Of a stretch of DNA of 64,000 nt, positions 13,601-25,087 are shown piece by piece. Below the pieces are notes generated by a model that worked only from the letters and a program-made list of their open reading frames with translations, did no database searches and was not told the DNA's origin. This stretch comes from Chlorokybus atmophyticus (taxonomy: Eukaryota > Streptophyta > Chlorokybophyceae > Chlorokybales > Chlorokybaceae), in contig RHPI01002568.1 of the NCBI GenBank assembly GCA_009103225.1, positions 261,723 to 325,722 of the forward strand, in the 5' to 3' direction. Position numbers and translations under genes: made by a program. Within the stretch, counting starts at the first letter, position 1. The number at the start of each line of letters is the position of its first letter.

Positions 13601-14491
13601 ACCCAACATGATGTTGTTTGTGTGTGTTGCATGTGTCATACTCGCTGACTATGACTGTGCTGAGTGACAGAGGCTATCCTTGCATTCAGCGGGCTGCGCA
13701 CACCAACAGTAGAAAGCCTTGTGCCCGTCCCGCTGTTTCCTTATAACAACAATCCTTCGCCTGCACCACCACAGCCAAGTAAGCTCTACCTATTGATTGG
13801 CGTCCCAAGCTATATATGTCTCACACACTAAGACAACTCTGCGTGTGCTTACCACTGTGCAGACTGCACCTACCAATCTGGCATAGTTTGGAGCACAATG
13901 AGGGTGACATCTCCCGGCGTGTTGACTTTGCTCTCTTCCTCCTTCGGGACTACCCCGCCCCAATGCTGTGACGTGTGCACGTCGTATCTCAACTGCGTGG
14001 CGTGGGACTTCCGCATACAGACATCTGGAAACACTCGCACCCCAACATGCAAGATCTACACAGAGTTGTACACGCCGTTCCAAAGCTCACGCATATCTGA
14101 TGCGACGGGATCAGCGGGGATCAAGCTCGTGCGTACACAACCTCCCTTACCCGTGCCTTCCCGTACTCGCCCGAACGGGTACACGTGTGACCTTATTGAG
14201 AATGACACACTCTTCACGATTCAAGGTGGAGATGTTTTGTTCACTGATGTGGCCCCAAACCCGAGGTCGTGCTGCGATATGTGCCGAACCATGCCGGGAT
14301 GTCAGTATTGGGACATGCGATTCAACGCCACGGGAGCCCCCCCAACATATTGCAACCTTTACACGCGAGCGCTCAACCTTACCTCACCTCGCATCCCTCG
14401 CATCAGCAATGGTGTCACTTCACTCTTCAACTTCACTTCCGGGAGGACACAACTATGCGCGGGCTGGCCGAGTACTGCCTGCTTGGTGTAG
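6372..14491 (+). CDS. Secreted S53-like/subtilisin-fold serine peptidase with TSP3, kelch-like and PAN-like modules
   Basis: About 32 exons and roughly 1,500 residues. Start ATG 6372 gives a hydrophobic signal peptide. Exons: 6372-6477; one or two uncertain N-terminal exons up to 6795; 7224-7541; 7837-7950; 8051-8154; 8219-8282; 8357-8448; 8525-8606; 8694-8836; 8939-9068; 9178-9211; 9292-9357; 9452-9861; 10043-10197; 10267-10395; 10512-10603; 10680-10743; 10843-10927; 11001-11118; 11199-11309; 11430-11550; 11634-11802; 11892-11968; 12202-12307; 12382-12545; 12655-12793; 12866-12966; 13041-13251; 13408-13584; 13671-13778; 13863-14491. Phases agree throughout. Protease motifs in order: VGVISDSFD (Asp), DEGRAMLQIIHD (Glu where subtilisins have His), SAGNDG (oxyanion Asn), FFGTSAAAPHAG (Ser). 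A thrombospondin-type-3-like unit (DSDKDGRVDAVDAC) and a Pro-rich linker follow. Then come kelch-like blades (12.2-13.6 kb) and two PAN-like units with CCxxC...CxxW. One exon carries an Asn-repeat insert. Probably secreted. Confidence 0.85.
6782..7184 (+). repeat. Exact 403-bp direct repeat, copy 2 (inside peptidase gene)
   Basis: Identical to 1-403. It starts 14 bases before the donor at 6796 and ends inside the intron, 39 bases before the acceptor exon at 7224. Confidence 0.95.
6921..6964 (+). other. Intronic 20-bp hairpin
   Basis: Arms 6921-6940 and 6945-6964 pair over 20 bp with one mismatch around a GGTT loop. The inner 13 bp are perfect. It lies in the intron between exons ending at 6795 and starting at 7224, and is duplicated at 140-183. 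Confidence 0.75.
7570..7800 (+). repeat. Alternating purine-pyrimidine tract in an intron
   Basis: A long GTGC/GTAC/GTGT-rich tract, including a (GTGC)n core near 7665-7690. It fills the intron between exons 7224-7541 and 7837-7950. Similar tracts occupy introns at about 9955-10020, 12000-12165, 29490-29650, 30270-30440, 33110-33240, 34405-34500, 35415-35620, 38345-38470 and 40490-40715. Confidence 0.8.
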
Positions 14492-15204
14492 ATTAAAGTC
14501 ACCCGCACAAGTCACAAGCACTATTGATGGTAGTTTATCGTCCCCTACATTCATTTAGGTGCCGCCAATCTCTTCAAGTGGTGAAGGTAGTGTGGTATCC
14601 ATTAGCGCTAGCGTCGCTTAGTTAGGTGTAATGGATATAATGACCTTCCAATGCACTATCGTGCATTGCTTATTATGCATTCGTGTTCATCTCTGATTGA
14701 GATTTGATAAGATGAAATGATCAAATGTTCAATGCATGCCGCCATTAATCTATAGTGCAACTATTATGTATATGCGCGTGCATGTACATGTTATGCAAAT
14801 ATGCAAATAGCTGATTGGTCAATGTGTGTTTTGATTGATGCGAATGCGTGCAATGCAAGATGCACACGTAATCAAAAAGAACAATATGTGTGTTTGCTGA
14901 GCACACACACACACATGTGTACTGCACACCACCCGCTCTCCTCTACAAGGTAGTGTATGCAGCGCTGAAGCGTCACCCCAGAGCGCGACAACAAGAGCAC
15001 GGGGAGCAGGCTTATTGGTGAACACAGCTTGCCCGTGCGAAGGACCCAGCCCCACCAACCCCACCACCCAACCCAACCCAACCCAACCCGACCCTAACCA
15101 GAACATGCACTGCACAAGAGCACATGAGCACATGAGCGGCACAAGCCAAGTGCCAGCAGCACTGCGCGCACAGCACTGCAGACGTGGACTGCGAGGGTGC
15201 ATGC

Positions 15205-15508
15205 AGCATCGCACTGCAAACAGCGACGCAGCAAGCAACAGAAGCGCAGGGAGGCGGAGGGGGAGGAGAGGGCGAGGGAGTCGTCGTCGCTGCTGCTCAT
15301 GTGCATGTTGTTGACACTGACGACTAACCAAGCCCATGGGGCCAGGTACTACATGCATGTACTGACTGCTATGGCTAAAGGGGTGTTGGTAGAGTAGGTA
15401 GTGAAGTTAGCTAGTGACAGTAGCCCGGTGGTCTACATGGACGGTGTTGACTGCATGTGGACATGATGCTGGGTCCATTGCATGTGCATACGTGTTGCGA
15501 ATTCTGTA
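15205..15508 (+). repeat. Dispersed repeat copy A (inverted relative to 41836-42140)
   Basis: About 300 bp matching the reverse complement of 41836-42140 at close to 90% by eye. Both copies keep one frame that ends in the same peptide pattern, YYMHVL-x-AMA-x-GVLVE followed by a stop. This copy's frame runs roughly 15197-15397. I do not recognise the peptide. Confidence 0.75.
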
Positions 15509-15533
15509 CACGCACGCACGCACGCGCGCGCGC

Positions 15534-15535
<2 letters not shown>

Positions 15536-15584
<49 letters not shown>
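15536..15584. repeat. (GA)n microsatellite
   Basis: An uninterrupted 49-bp GA dinucleotide run directly after a CG/CA-rich tract. Confidence 0.95.
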
Positions 15585-15587
<3 letters not shown>

Positions 15588-15712
15588 CATGCATAAACAC
15601 AACGTAAACACAGCAATCCACAATGTCCAATATAAGCACGTCGCATACCATGTGCTACTGCACCTACGTGTTGCCACCGTGGGAACATGGCCTAGCCCCC
15701 ACTCCTACAATG

Positions 15713-15832
15713 CCACACACAATGCCACCAATGCTAATGTTGGTAAGTTAGCATTGGTGGCATTGTGCGTGGGCATGCACCCTTTTGCAGGTGTGATTGG
15801 CAATCACACCTGTTGCAAAGGGGCGCATGCCC
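15713..15832. other. Two adjacent long hairpins
   Basis: Hairpin 1: arms 15713-15737 and 15748-15772, 25 bp with one mismatch and a 10-base loop. Hairpin 2: arms about 15771-15799 and 15801-15832, about 29 bp with a few mismatches and a 2-3-base bulge around a one-base centre. The arms overlap by two bases, so the two are back to back. It is not near a recognised gene. It could be a foldback element, a MITE remnant or a structured RNA. Confidence 0.8.
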
Positions 15833-17706
15833 CCCGCGCGCGCGTGTGTGTATGTGTGTGCGCATGTGTGTGACTGTTTGCGCATTTGTATAACTATTAT
15901 GCAAAACGTTAATGTATGTATCATGCATATGCATACAGATGCACTTGTATACGTGTGCACCTGTATAGTAGTGTACGTACAATATCGCATTGAGTCGCAG
16001 ACATGATTTAAACCCCAAAGTACAACAAAGTTCGTACACATGTATACCCTTACATACTATACATTCCCATACACAATCCGTTCGTATGGATAACGATGGC
16101 GGCGGCAATGAATGACTACATTACACGGGTGCCAACTGGCGGTTGTGGTGTGTAGTGTTCATTACTACCCTACTCAAACACAATCATATAGCTTGTTGTA
16201 CACAAGCAATGTCCTCAAGCGCTACATGCTGTCTATCGTGCACATGCAAAGAGGGCCCTCATGCACTGCAAACAATTGCGAGGAGGGAAGGGGAGCCGCT
16301 TAGCAGCACAACACTACATTGCAGCCATGCCTTATCCGTGCTCAAACTTATTCTCCTCAACTGCAGCTAATGCTTGAATAAATGCCAAGTTGGCTGCCAA
16401 CCAACTTCTATCACAAAAACAGCATGAGCATTGTGACTATCCAAGAATGAAAGCCCATTGTTTCTTGATTATCAAGGGTCCAAAATTGTTGGTGACTGCC
16501 GCTTGCTGCGCTTTTGCAAAAACGGATGGCACGTAGATTGCCAGTGAGTCAAAACGCCGCGTTCCAACTCTCTCAGGGCAAGAGTGGTTGTTGTTATGAA
16601 TGTACCACCGGACCTGCTTGCACTTCGTATGCATGCACACGCATGTGTATACAAAAGATGCATATTTAAAAATTCCTGCACATGCGCGTATGAATGAGTA
16701 TAAAGCCATGGCCAACTAGCAACCATTATAATTCATCAACTCAACTACCGAGTATCGCAATGCTTGCATGCCAAGCAATGCTGCCTACCAGCTCCTCGCT
16801 CTACCACTACCGCTATTGTCCCATATCACATGATGTGTGCATGCATGCGTGTTAGAGATCGCATTGGCATGCATAATGCGTGTGCAATCACATGTATCGG
16901 GCTCGCATAGAGTGCAAGCATGTATTGATGTTTGTGGACGCATCACGTTAGAGACGCTATACTCATGAACAGATTACTCAACACAGCAATGCAAGCCACC
17001 AACACCAACACACATAGCAGCATTTACGCCCACTGCTACAGAAGTACAAATATAGCATGTGCTTGTGTACAAATCTACTCCCGACTTGCCCCCACTCCTA
17101 CCATGTCACACACAATGCAACCAATGCCAACAATCGTTGATCAACAAATTGCACACACTTGTCACATTTATGGAATTCCATGGGCAACGCATGCGCGCGC
17201 TATTCTTGCCACTGAAAATTTATAACTGAGAATGTTTGATTGCCACCGGCGACGCGGCATTTCAATTTCAGATGCATGCACCGTATTTACCCCAACACAG
17301 TCCCTCCCCAGAGAGGGAGAGGAGGGGGGGGTGGCGGGCTGTGTGGGTAAATGATCCACCTTGTCACCATAGCCTAATAAGGTAATAAAGCGAGCCTTGA
17401 CATGCGCGCGTCGCCACCGCGTGCACTGACTCCACCGCACTAGCCGTGGTTCACCACTGCCACGTGGACCGTCCCGCGGGAAACCGGCTGACGACTGGGC
17501 TGCGGGCTTCATGACGGTGCGATGATGATTGTTACTCGGCAATCGATGGCTTGGAGAATCTGCTGGTAACACTGGTGCAGTGCTTCGGTGAATTGCGCCA
17601 CGGTGAGCAGCGGGCGGCGGCCGCGGCGACGGCGGGGAGGGCAATGCCGGCGGCCAGGAGGAGGAGGAGGAGGAGGGGGGTCAGAGGGTTGAGGTGACAG
17701 TTTGTT

Positions 17707-20700
17707 ATGGAGGTGGCGATAGAGCGTTTGGTGGTCGGCGCTCTCCTTGCGGCACTGCTGCTGGCTGCCGCAGCTGACGCGCAGACAGGTGAGGCTAACT
17801 GCCTGTCGCTGTCGTGGTTGTTGTTGTCGTGATCGTCAGTGTTTGTGTGGGAATTAGTTGCGAGCTGCTTGCATGCATTGCAGTGCGCGTGACCACGTTC
17901 GCGGAGCTCGCGAGGGCGCTGAGGAGCGGGGCGTTGGACGTCGTCGTGGTCGCTGCGGATTTCACTGCCACCTCCACGCTGACGGTGTCGGCGGGGGCAA
18001 CGGTTACGGTTCGGGGCGACGTTGTCAATGACGCCAGCAACAGGCGCAGCATTGCCGGCGCTGTCAACTTCACCGGCACCCTCTTCGACATCCCACGCAG
18101 CGCCGCCCTCACCCTGCAGGACCTGGAGGTCACCAGCATGGACACCTCAAAGGTGCTACTATTGAAACAGTAGCAGTCAGGGATTCGGATGGGGGGTGTT
18201 GAAGGTGTGTGCTCATCCTTTGTATAATGCGATTGTGCTGACTGCTACTGCATGTAGGATGAGGCGGCGGTGGTGAATGCTGGGGAGCTGACATTGACTC
18301 GATGCACATTCAGCTTAAATACGTTTCGTGGGAAGGTATGTGCACATGCAAGCAAGCAGCAGCTGTCTGCTCTAGAGTGTGGTAACAGCTGTTTTGGCGA
18401 GCGCATGCTGCATGAACACATCAAAGCAAGCTGCGTTGCTCGCAGGCGGGTGCAAGCGGGGCAGCAGCATTGTATAACAAAGGCACGGCTACGCTGACAT
18501 CGTGCACGTTCAGCAGCAATGTCATCACGCGATCGGTAAGCAAACACATGGAGTGCTCCACATAGTGATGCAAACCAACGTTGCGCATGTTCGCCGTGTG
18601 CAGACTGTTGCAGGCACCATCAACAACGAGGGCTCGTTAACAGTCACTGCATGCACGTTTCGTGGCAACGAGGGCTTTCGCGGGTCGGCACTACACAGCA
18701 GTGGAGAGCTGGACATCATTAACTCATCTTTCAGAGGCAACACTGCAGAAAACGTAAGTAAAAGTTGCTTGTTGTTAGCCAGCAGTGTCAACACCGTGTT
18801 AACATCATGCATGTGTTCAGTGTGGCGCAGCTGTGTTTGTTTTGAGTGGTGGATCGGCGACAATCACAAACAGCTCGCTTGTTGGGAACAAAGGCCTCGC
18901 TCAGGGCAGTAACGTCTTGCCGGGTGGCGTCGTAAGCGTTGCTGGGAAAGGCTCAACGTTGACACTGGACGACTGTCAGTTTCTTGATAATCTACCGTGC
19001 AACGACACGATATGTGATCACAGCGGAGCGGTATGTAGGTTGTTGGTCACACTGAGCAACATCAATCGCATTTGATATATCTGATGTTGGCTGTATGTTG
19101 GCGTTGTGTTCAGTATGGAGGCTGCTTGGGCGTTAGCAATGCTGCCGAGGCAACAGTGCATCGAACAGACTTCATTGGGTGTTCGACATCGGATGCGGGC
19201 AATGGAGGCGGTGCTTTCTACAATGATGGTGGCGTGGTCACTCTTGCGGACTCCAACTTTCTCGACAACACAGCTGTAAGCACATGACCCCTTTTGGTTG
19301 ACCACCTCATTATCACAACTTGTCTCTTACTGTGGGCAGGATGCACATGCTGCCGTTGGGTACAACAATGCCGGGAGTGTTACACTCCAGCGGTGCAATA
19401 TTGACAACCCGTATGCCAACACCGAAGGCGGGGCCTTTTACAACAGGGCTGACATGAGCATACTCAACTCCAACATAACGGGCTCACAGTCAAGTGTACG
19501 GTTGTGGTGACACCTTGTTGATAAACTTAATAATAATGGTTTTCTTGTTGCTTGGCGGTATAATGTCTGCTGTCCAACAGGATGGCGGAGTGTTCATCAA
19601 CTTTGGGACTCTTCTGTTAAGCAACTGCACCCTCACATCCAACGGGCTTTACAACACCGACTCCGGATTCGGCGGCGTCGCTATCAACTACAATGTCTTT
19701 CAGGCAGTCCGCTCTCGGTTTATCGGCAGCAGAGCCTATGTAAGTGTCGTGAGCACATCTTGTGGTAATATGCACAGGGCATCATTTGTTTATGCCTGTT
19801 CGTTGCAGCAAGCTGGCGTGTTGTATAATGCAGTGAACTCGGTTTCGGCAGCTTTCACCAACTGCACATTTTTAAACAACACGGCCACACAGGTTAGTGC
19901 ACCTTGTACCCTGCCTCCTTCGCCATCATGTGTGTGTATGTGTGTGCGCGCGCGCTCTTGTGTGTGCAAGTGCACCTGCCACACTGCTGAATTGGTACAC
20001 AGGCGTCTGGTGGTGTGTATTTTGGCGAAGTCAACGCAGGAGTTGCAACATTTGAGGGTGGGCACGAATGCACGTATACCAGCACATATATGCACAAACA
20101 CACCTGCACGCTTGCACACAAGCACGCCTCACGTGCTCACAGATGTTTGCTGTGGTGGTGAAGGCTATTGATCTCTCTTGTGTTGGGTTACCAGGGTGTG
20201 TTTTTGATGGCAACTCTGCCGGGGGAGATGGCGGCAGCCTGCTTGGACAAACTTCGTTGACCATCACGAGCAGCAACTTCACACGCAACTCAGCTAAGGT
20301 AGACAGCACATGGCTCCCTTATCAAGCTTAACAAGCTAAACTCTACTGTTCTTGTGCTTTGCAGCGCAGTGGGGGTGCGGTCTACAACATTGCCACAGCA
20401 AGCATCAGTGACTGCAGGTTCAGCGAAAACAGTGCGGTAAGCGTGTTATGTTTTGCTGCTCAAAGGCGTGTATGTTTGTAACATACGAGTTGTTGCAGGT
20501 CATTGGTGGCGGAGCAGTGCACAACGTTCGTGTCATGACCATCATAGGCAGTGTCTTTGAGCGCAATCGCGCAGAGGTGATGAATTCGTTGAGTTGTTTG
20601 TGGGCTTGACGGATATAGTGCTTGCAGTCCTTGCCAACAATTATTTTCCGTCCATGCCAGGCGTTTTGTGGGGATGTCCGCAACAGCGTTGCACAAGAGC

Positions 20701-23700
20701 TGGTACGCAGTCAGCTCCAAGCAAGATCATTAGGTGACTGTGTACTTACATAACAACATTGTTTTCTGCTGTAGGTACTGAACAACAGGGTGCTTCTTCG
20801 CGGAGGTGTCAGCGGCAACAGCCTGCGCATAACGAATTGTGTGTTTCAGAACAGCTCCGCTAAGGTGAGTGCGGCAACATAGTCATTTGCAAGACAATGC
20901 AACTAAGCGAGCATCGTGCAGTACTCAAGCCCTAATTGCTGCATATTTGGCAGGGTCAAGGAGGATCCATTTGCAACAGCCTTGGCAATCTGACCCTCAC
21001 AGTAAGTAGAAACAGATGACTGCCTTCATCCATGCTAGCGATCTCCTGACTACGGGTGATTGCCAACTGCAGGACTCGTTAATTATGGGGGCGCGCGCTG
21101 ATACCGGAGGTGGTGTCTTTGTTGGCGGTGCAGACTCTGCAGCAAACTGCCAGCAGATGTCTACAGTCATCCAGGTATAGTAGGCTGCATGCTTACGTTA
21201 CCTTGTGTGACTTTTTTGTTGTTTATGGCATCCAACCTACAGGGCTCTACTCTTTCAAGCAATGTTGCAACCACGTTGGGTGGCGGGCTTGCAGTGGACC
21301 CGTCGCAGTGCAAGTTTGCGGGTCAAGTTGACGTTACGAACACAACATTTGCCAACAACACCGCACAATCTGGTGGTGGCGTGAGCTCAGGTCTGTCTAC
21401 TGGCTTCCAGTCATATCACATAGTAAATGCATAATCAGTCGCTGGACTATTGCTTGACATTACCAACACATCAGGCTGTGGGGATGCCGCGACGTGTCCC
21501 ACACTCACCAATGTAACTTTCACGAACAACACTGCTGCGGGCGGAGGAGGTGGCGCGTTGTACAGCACGTCATCCTTACCCAACATTGTGCGCTGTCCGG
21601 ATAACTTGGTGCCCTCACAGGTAAGCATTACAAGTTGTTGAGCATGTGCATTGCTTACCGCTTGGGTACCCAAGATTCAAGTGACGTCTGCAACAGGGTT
21701 GCACAGCATGGCGTGGCAATATCGCTACAAAAGGCGGGTACGGCAACGTGGTAGCCACCTCGCCACGCCTCCTGCAGGCATCCCAGTCCAATTACAGGTG
21801 CACATTCAATCATTACAGGGCTGATGATACACGCACATTCGTGTATGCGTAGTGCAGTACTAACATGAGTGCCTTTACCTGCATGTGGCATAGGTTCACG
21901 TATTTGTGGACTTTGCTTCTTGCTCATTGGTATACGCTCGTACAGCGGAGTGGCTTCAGCGTCGGCCCTTGCCGACCTTCGCATCCGCGTTCTTGACGAG
22001 TATGGCCAGCTCATCTCCGGCGGGCCCAATGCATCCCTGGCGCTGCAGGCCGTGCTGTTATCTGGTGTTTCAGCCTCGCGAGCTCGCATTGTGGGACAGC
22101 CGGTCTCTGTCACAATAGGCAAGGAGGAGACAGAGTGCATGCTACATGTTTGTGCGTGTGTCTCTGTGGTCCGTCAACGCATCTGATGGTTGTTCTTGCA
22201 GGTGGCATTGCGAGTTACAGCGGTCTTGCTGTGCGCTCTGTTCCTGGCGTGAGTGCTGTAGATATCACTGCGCGCAAACTTCCGCCAACGCGGATCTTTG
22301 TCGATGTCCGCTCGTGCGTACCCGTAAGTATGGTCGCTGTTTTGCAACCTGGTGCTATTTTCCATCTGCATGTTGTGCACTTACACTATCGCTTAGGGGG
22401 AAAGCACTTCACCTGACGGTGACTTGTGCACTTACTGTCAAGCGCCCTCATACAGGTTCGCAGGTTTGCATATGTTGCTTGGCAATCAATTAGTGATGGT
22501 GCTGATGTTCACTGTGAATCACAGCTTTGACCCTACCACGGTAGGGTGTCTTTCATGCCCAGTGGACACCGCAGATTGCTATGGTGGTGCTCAGGTAGAG
22601 GCGTGGTTCTGTGCTCAGTGCGCACTGCATGCACTGCAATGCGCTGTGTGGGTATGTGTGTACCATCTGACTATGGTTTGTTGTTATAGGTTGTGGCGCA
22701 GCAGGGCTACTGGCAGTCTGGCTTGCTGGTCGATCAGTTCGTGCAATGCCTCAGCCAAATTGCGTGCTCCCAAGACAATCGCACAGAGGTGAGACATGTC
22801 GTCGTGTCACAATCAATGCTTGCGGTTGTGGTACGGCCACCACCCCGTTGTCTGACACATCACAATCCTGCAGATACTGAAAGCAAAGGTCCAGAATGGC
22901 ACCTGGACCGCTAATGATCAGTGTGAACAAGGCTATGAGGGCAACTTGTGCGCTGTATGCTCAACAGGCTACGGCTTGTCAGGCCAGGTGAGCACCTTTG
23001 GTTATGCAGTTGCAGCAACATGTTCCTGATGCTGCTGTTTCCTTGTGAAGATTGGCAGCTACCAGTGCAAGAGTTGCGGCAAAAAGTCTCTTACGGCGCT
23101 GGCGCTGGTGGGTCTGGCACTGATATCCATGGCAGCCATCATCTTGATTATTCGGTCCGCTTCAGACTTGCCCTTCGACGCCATTGATGAAGAGCGGATG
23201 ACCCTCGGCATGATGATACCTGCCATTGTGAAGCTGCTGGTAACACTGAGTGCTTGTGTTATTCATGTCAAATCCGCTTGCAAGTCAGCAGCATGAAAAG
23301 GGTTGGTAATGCGGATGTCACATCAGGTGTCATATCTTCAAGTGAACTCTATAGCCTTCGGGGTCCAGTTTCGGTGGCCAGCCTTCATTAAACGAGTCCT
23401 CGGAGTAGTGTCGAGCGCGTCGACGGTGGGTGTGCAGCTGCTCTCACCGCACTGCCTCCTCGGGGACGGCCAGCGCCTCGACAAGTCCTTCCAGGTCCTC
23501 ATCGCCTTTGTTGCGCTGCCTTTCATTGCTGCCGCCCTGCCGGCACTGTTCTACACCGCGCGATGGTACTACCTCAAAGCCAGGAAGGTGCGCTGGTGTG
23601 CCTGTGTGGTTGCATACGTGCGCGTGTGTCTGTGTGTGTACTCGCTCAGGTGTAGATACGTGCGCCTGCATCCGCATTCGCATTGGCATGCGTGTGTTCT

Positions 23701-25087
23701 GTGGACACCATGCCACTGATAACACTGACGTGGTGTGCTGCACTTGTGCACAGAGGCTGGTTCTGCACAGCACATCGAGCCCGCATGATGACGGGTTTGC
23801 AGAGTACTTGAAGCCACGATACGCGCTGGCTACATTTGTAACACAATTCTTTCTTTGGCCCTCCGTGACGACACGCATTGTTGCGCTGTTTTCGTGCCGG
23901 AATGTCAACGCCGCGGGGCCGAACGTGCCCGCATCTGCGGTGGGGACTTTCTGGGAGCAGGCTATGAACCACCAATGCTACAAAGGGACCCACATGATCA
24001 TGGTGGGCGTCATTGGCATCCCCGGTGTAATCATCTTCTGCATAGGAGTGCCCTTGTTCACCTTTATCATCCTCTACCGCAAGCGCAAGTTCTTGTTTAT
24101 GGAAGCCACGGCAAAGTACTACGGCTTCCTTTACGCCGGATACAGGCGCAAGATGTACTATTGGGAGTGCATCGTGTGCTTGCAGAAGCTCGCACTGATC
24201 TTCGTGCTCGTGTTCCTGAGCCAGCTCGGGACGGATAAACAGATCCTTATCTCGCTCGGCCTCGCGTGTATCTTCACGCTGATGTCGCGCGTGGCTGCTC
24301 CATACGCGTCCGACAAGCTCTGCAACATGCAGACGATCGCGTGGGCCTCTAACTGCGTGTTGCTTTATGTTGGGTGGCTGTTCTTCCTCCCTTTGTCATC
24401 CGGCCTCAGACTCCTGCTCTCCATTGTCTTTGGCGGCATCTACATCGGCTCCATCCTACTATTCCTGGCCTTGTTATCGACAGAGATCATCACAGGCTTC
24501 AAGCAGCTGCAGCGGCGTTCGTCGAGGCGAGACCACGACATCCAGAAAGACGACGTGGCGGACGCTCTACGCGAGGCTCTCGGCCCCGCACTCGGCACCA
24601 TCCTTGTCACATTGCATAGTGCGTACACACTTTTCAAGAGGCGAACACGCCGATACATCCGTAAGAGGAGACTCGGTGCCGCGCAACAACATCACCGCGA
24701 GTACCAGCAGCGCGACTTCCAGTGAGTGCACATTTTGCTTGGTGTCAACTGGCAGAATCTATTGTCCTTTGGCCATTGTTGATGTATTGATTGCTCTCGC
24801 ATTTGCACAGGCCTCACGACAAGAATGCTGTTGTGTCACAAACTCAAGGAGCTGGGATTGATGTCACGCTGTCCGCAACCCCTGCTGCCAGTAACAGAGA
24901 CATGAAGCTGGATTCGCCCTTTGGCTCAGCAAGAGCTTTGCCAACCAATGTTGCAGGTGATAATGCTGTTCATGAAATTGGAGAAGCTGGCATAGTTACA
25001 CAGGAACAGGCTCATGATGGCACCGCAGAGAAGACAGATTGGGTTGACGATGAAGAGTCTACTTTTGATTCAAAGAGGCAAGAGTAG
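17707..25087 (+). CDS. Pmp-repeat (beta-helix) ectodomain fused to a TRP-like multi-pass membrane domain
   Basis: 31 exons, 1,585 residues; every junction phase checks. Exons: 17707-17788, 17884-18152, 18258-18335, 18446-18535, 18604-18753, 18821-19030, 19114-19275, 19340-19495, 19581-19739, 19809-19892, 20003-20057, 20195-20298, 20365-20436, 20499-20576, 20661-20702, 20775-20864, 20954-21001, 21073-21174, 21243-21390, 21475-21620, 21697-21797, 21946-22118 (GC donor), 22202-22323, 22397-22455, 22525-22594, 22690-22788, 22874-22987, 23051-23239, 23327-23587, 23754-24721, 24811-25087. A signal peptide (residues 1-25) is followed by about 700 residues of GGA(F/V/L) and FxxN repeats, as in chlamydial Pmp proteins and algal Pmp-like proteins. 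A Cys-rich juxtamembrane region (CxxC, GYEGNLCAVC) leads into about nine hydrophobic helices (22.9-24.5 kb). The soluble tail is charged. Likely a surface adhesin/mechanosensor-type channel; the channel function is inferred from family resemblance only. Confidence 0.87.

Larger units (their letters stand above)
14492..17706. other. Gene-poor stretch rich in repeats and hairpins
   Basis: No exon that I can support. It holds CCCAA repeats (about 15066-15090), copy A of a dispersed inverted repeat (about 15205-15508), a (GA)n microsatellite (15536-15584), two adjacent long hairpins (15713-15832) and a related segment at about 17085-17131. The last few hundred bases before 17707 are GC-rich and presumably carry the promoter of the Pmp/TRP-like gene; I see no diagnostic element. 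Confidence 0.55.

Noticed and set aside
15066-15090. CCCAA repeats as a telomere-like array
   Set aside because: Only about five copies, imperfect, internal to the scaffold, and not a known telomere unit such as CCCTAA or CCCTAAA.
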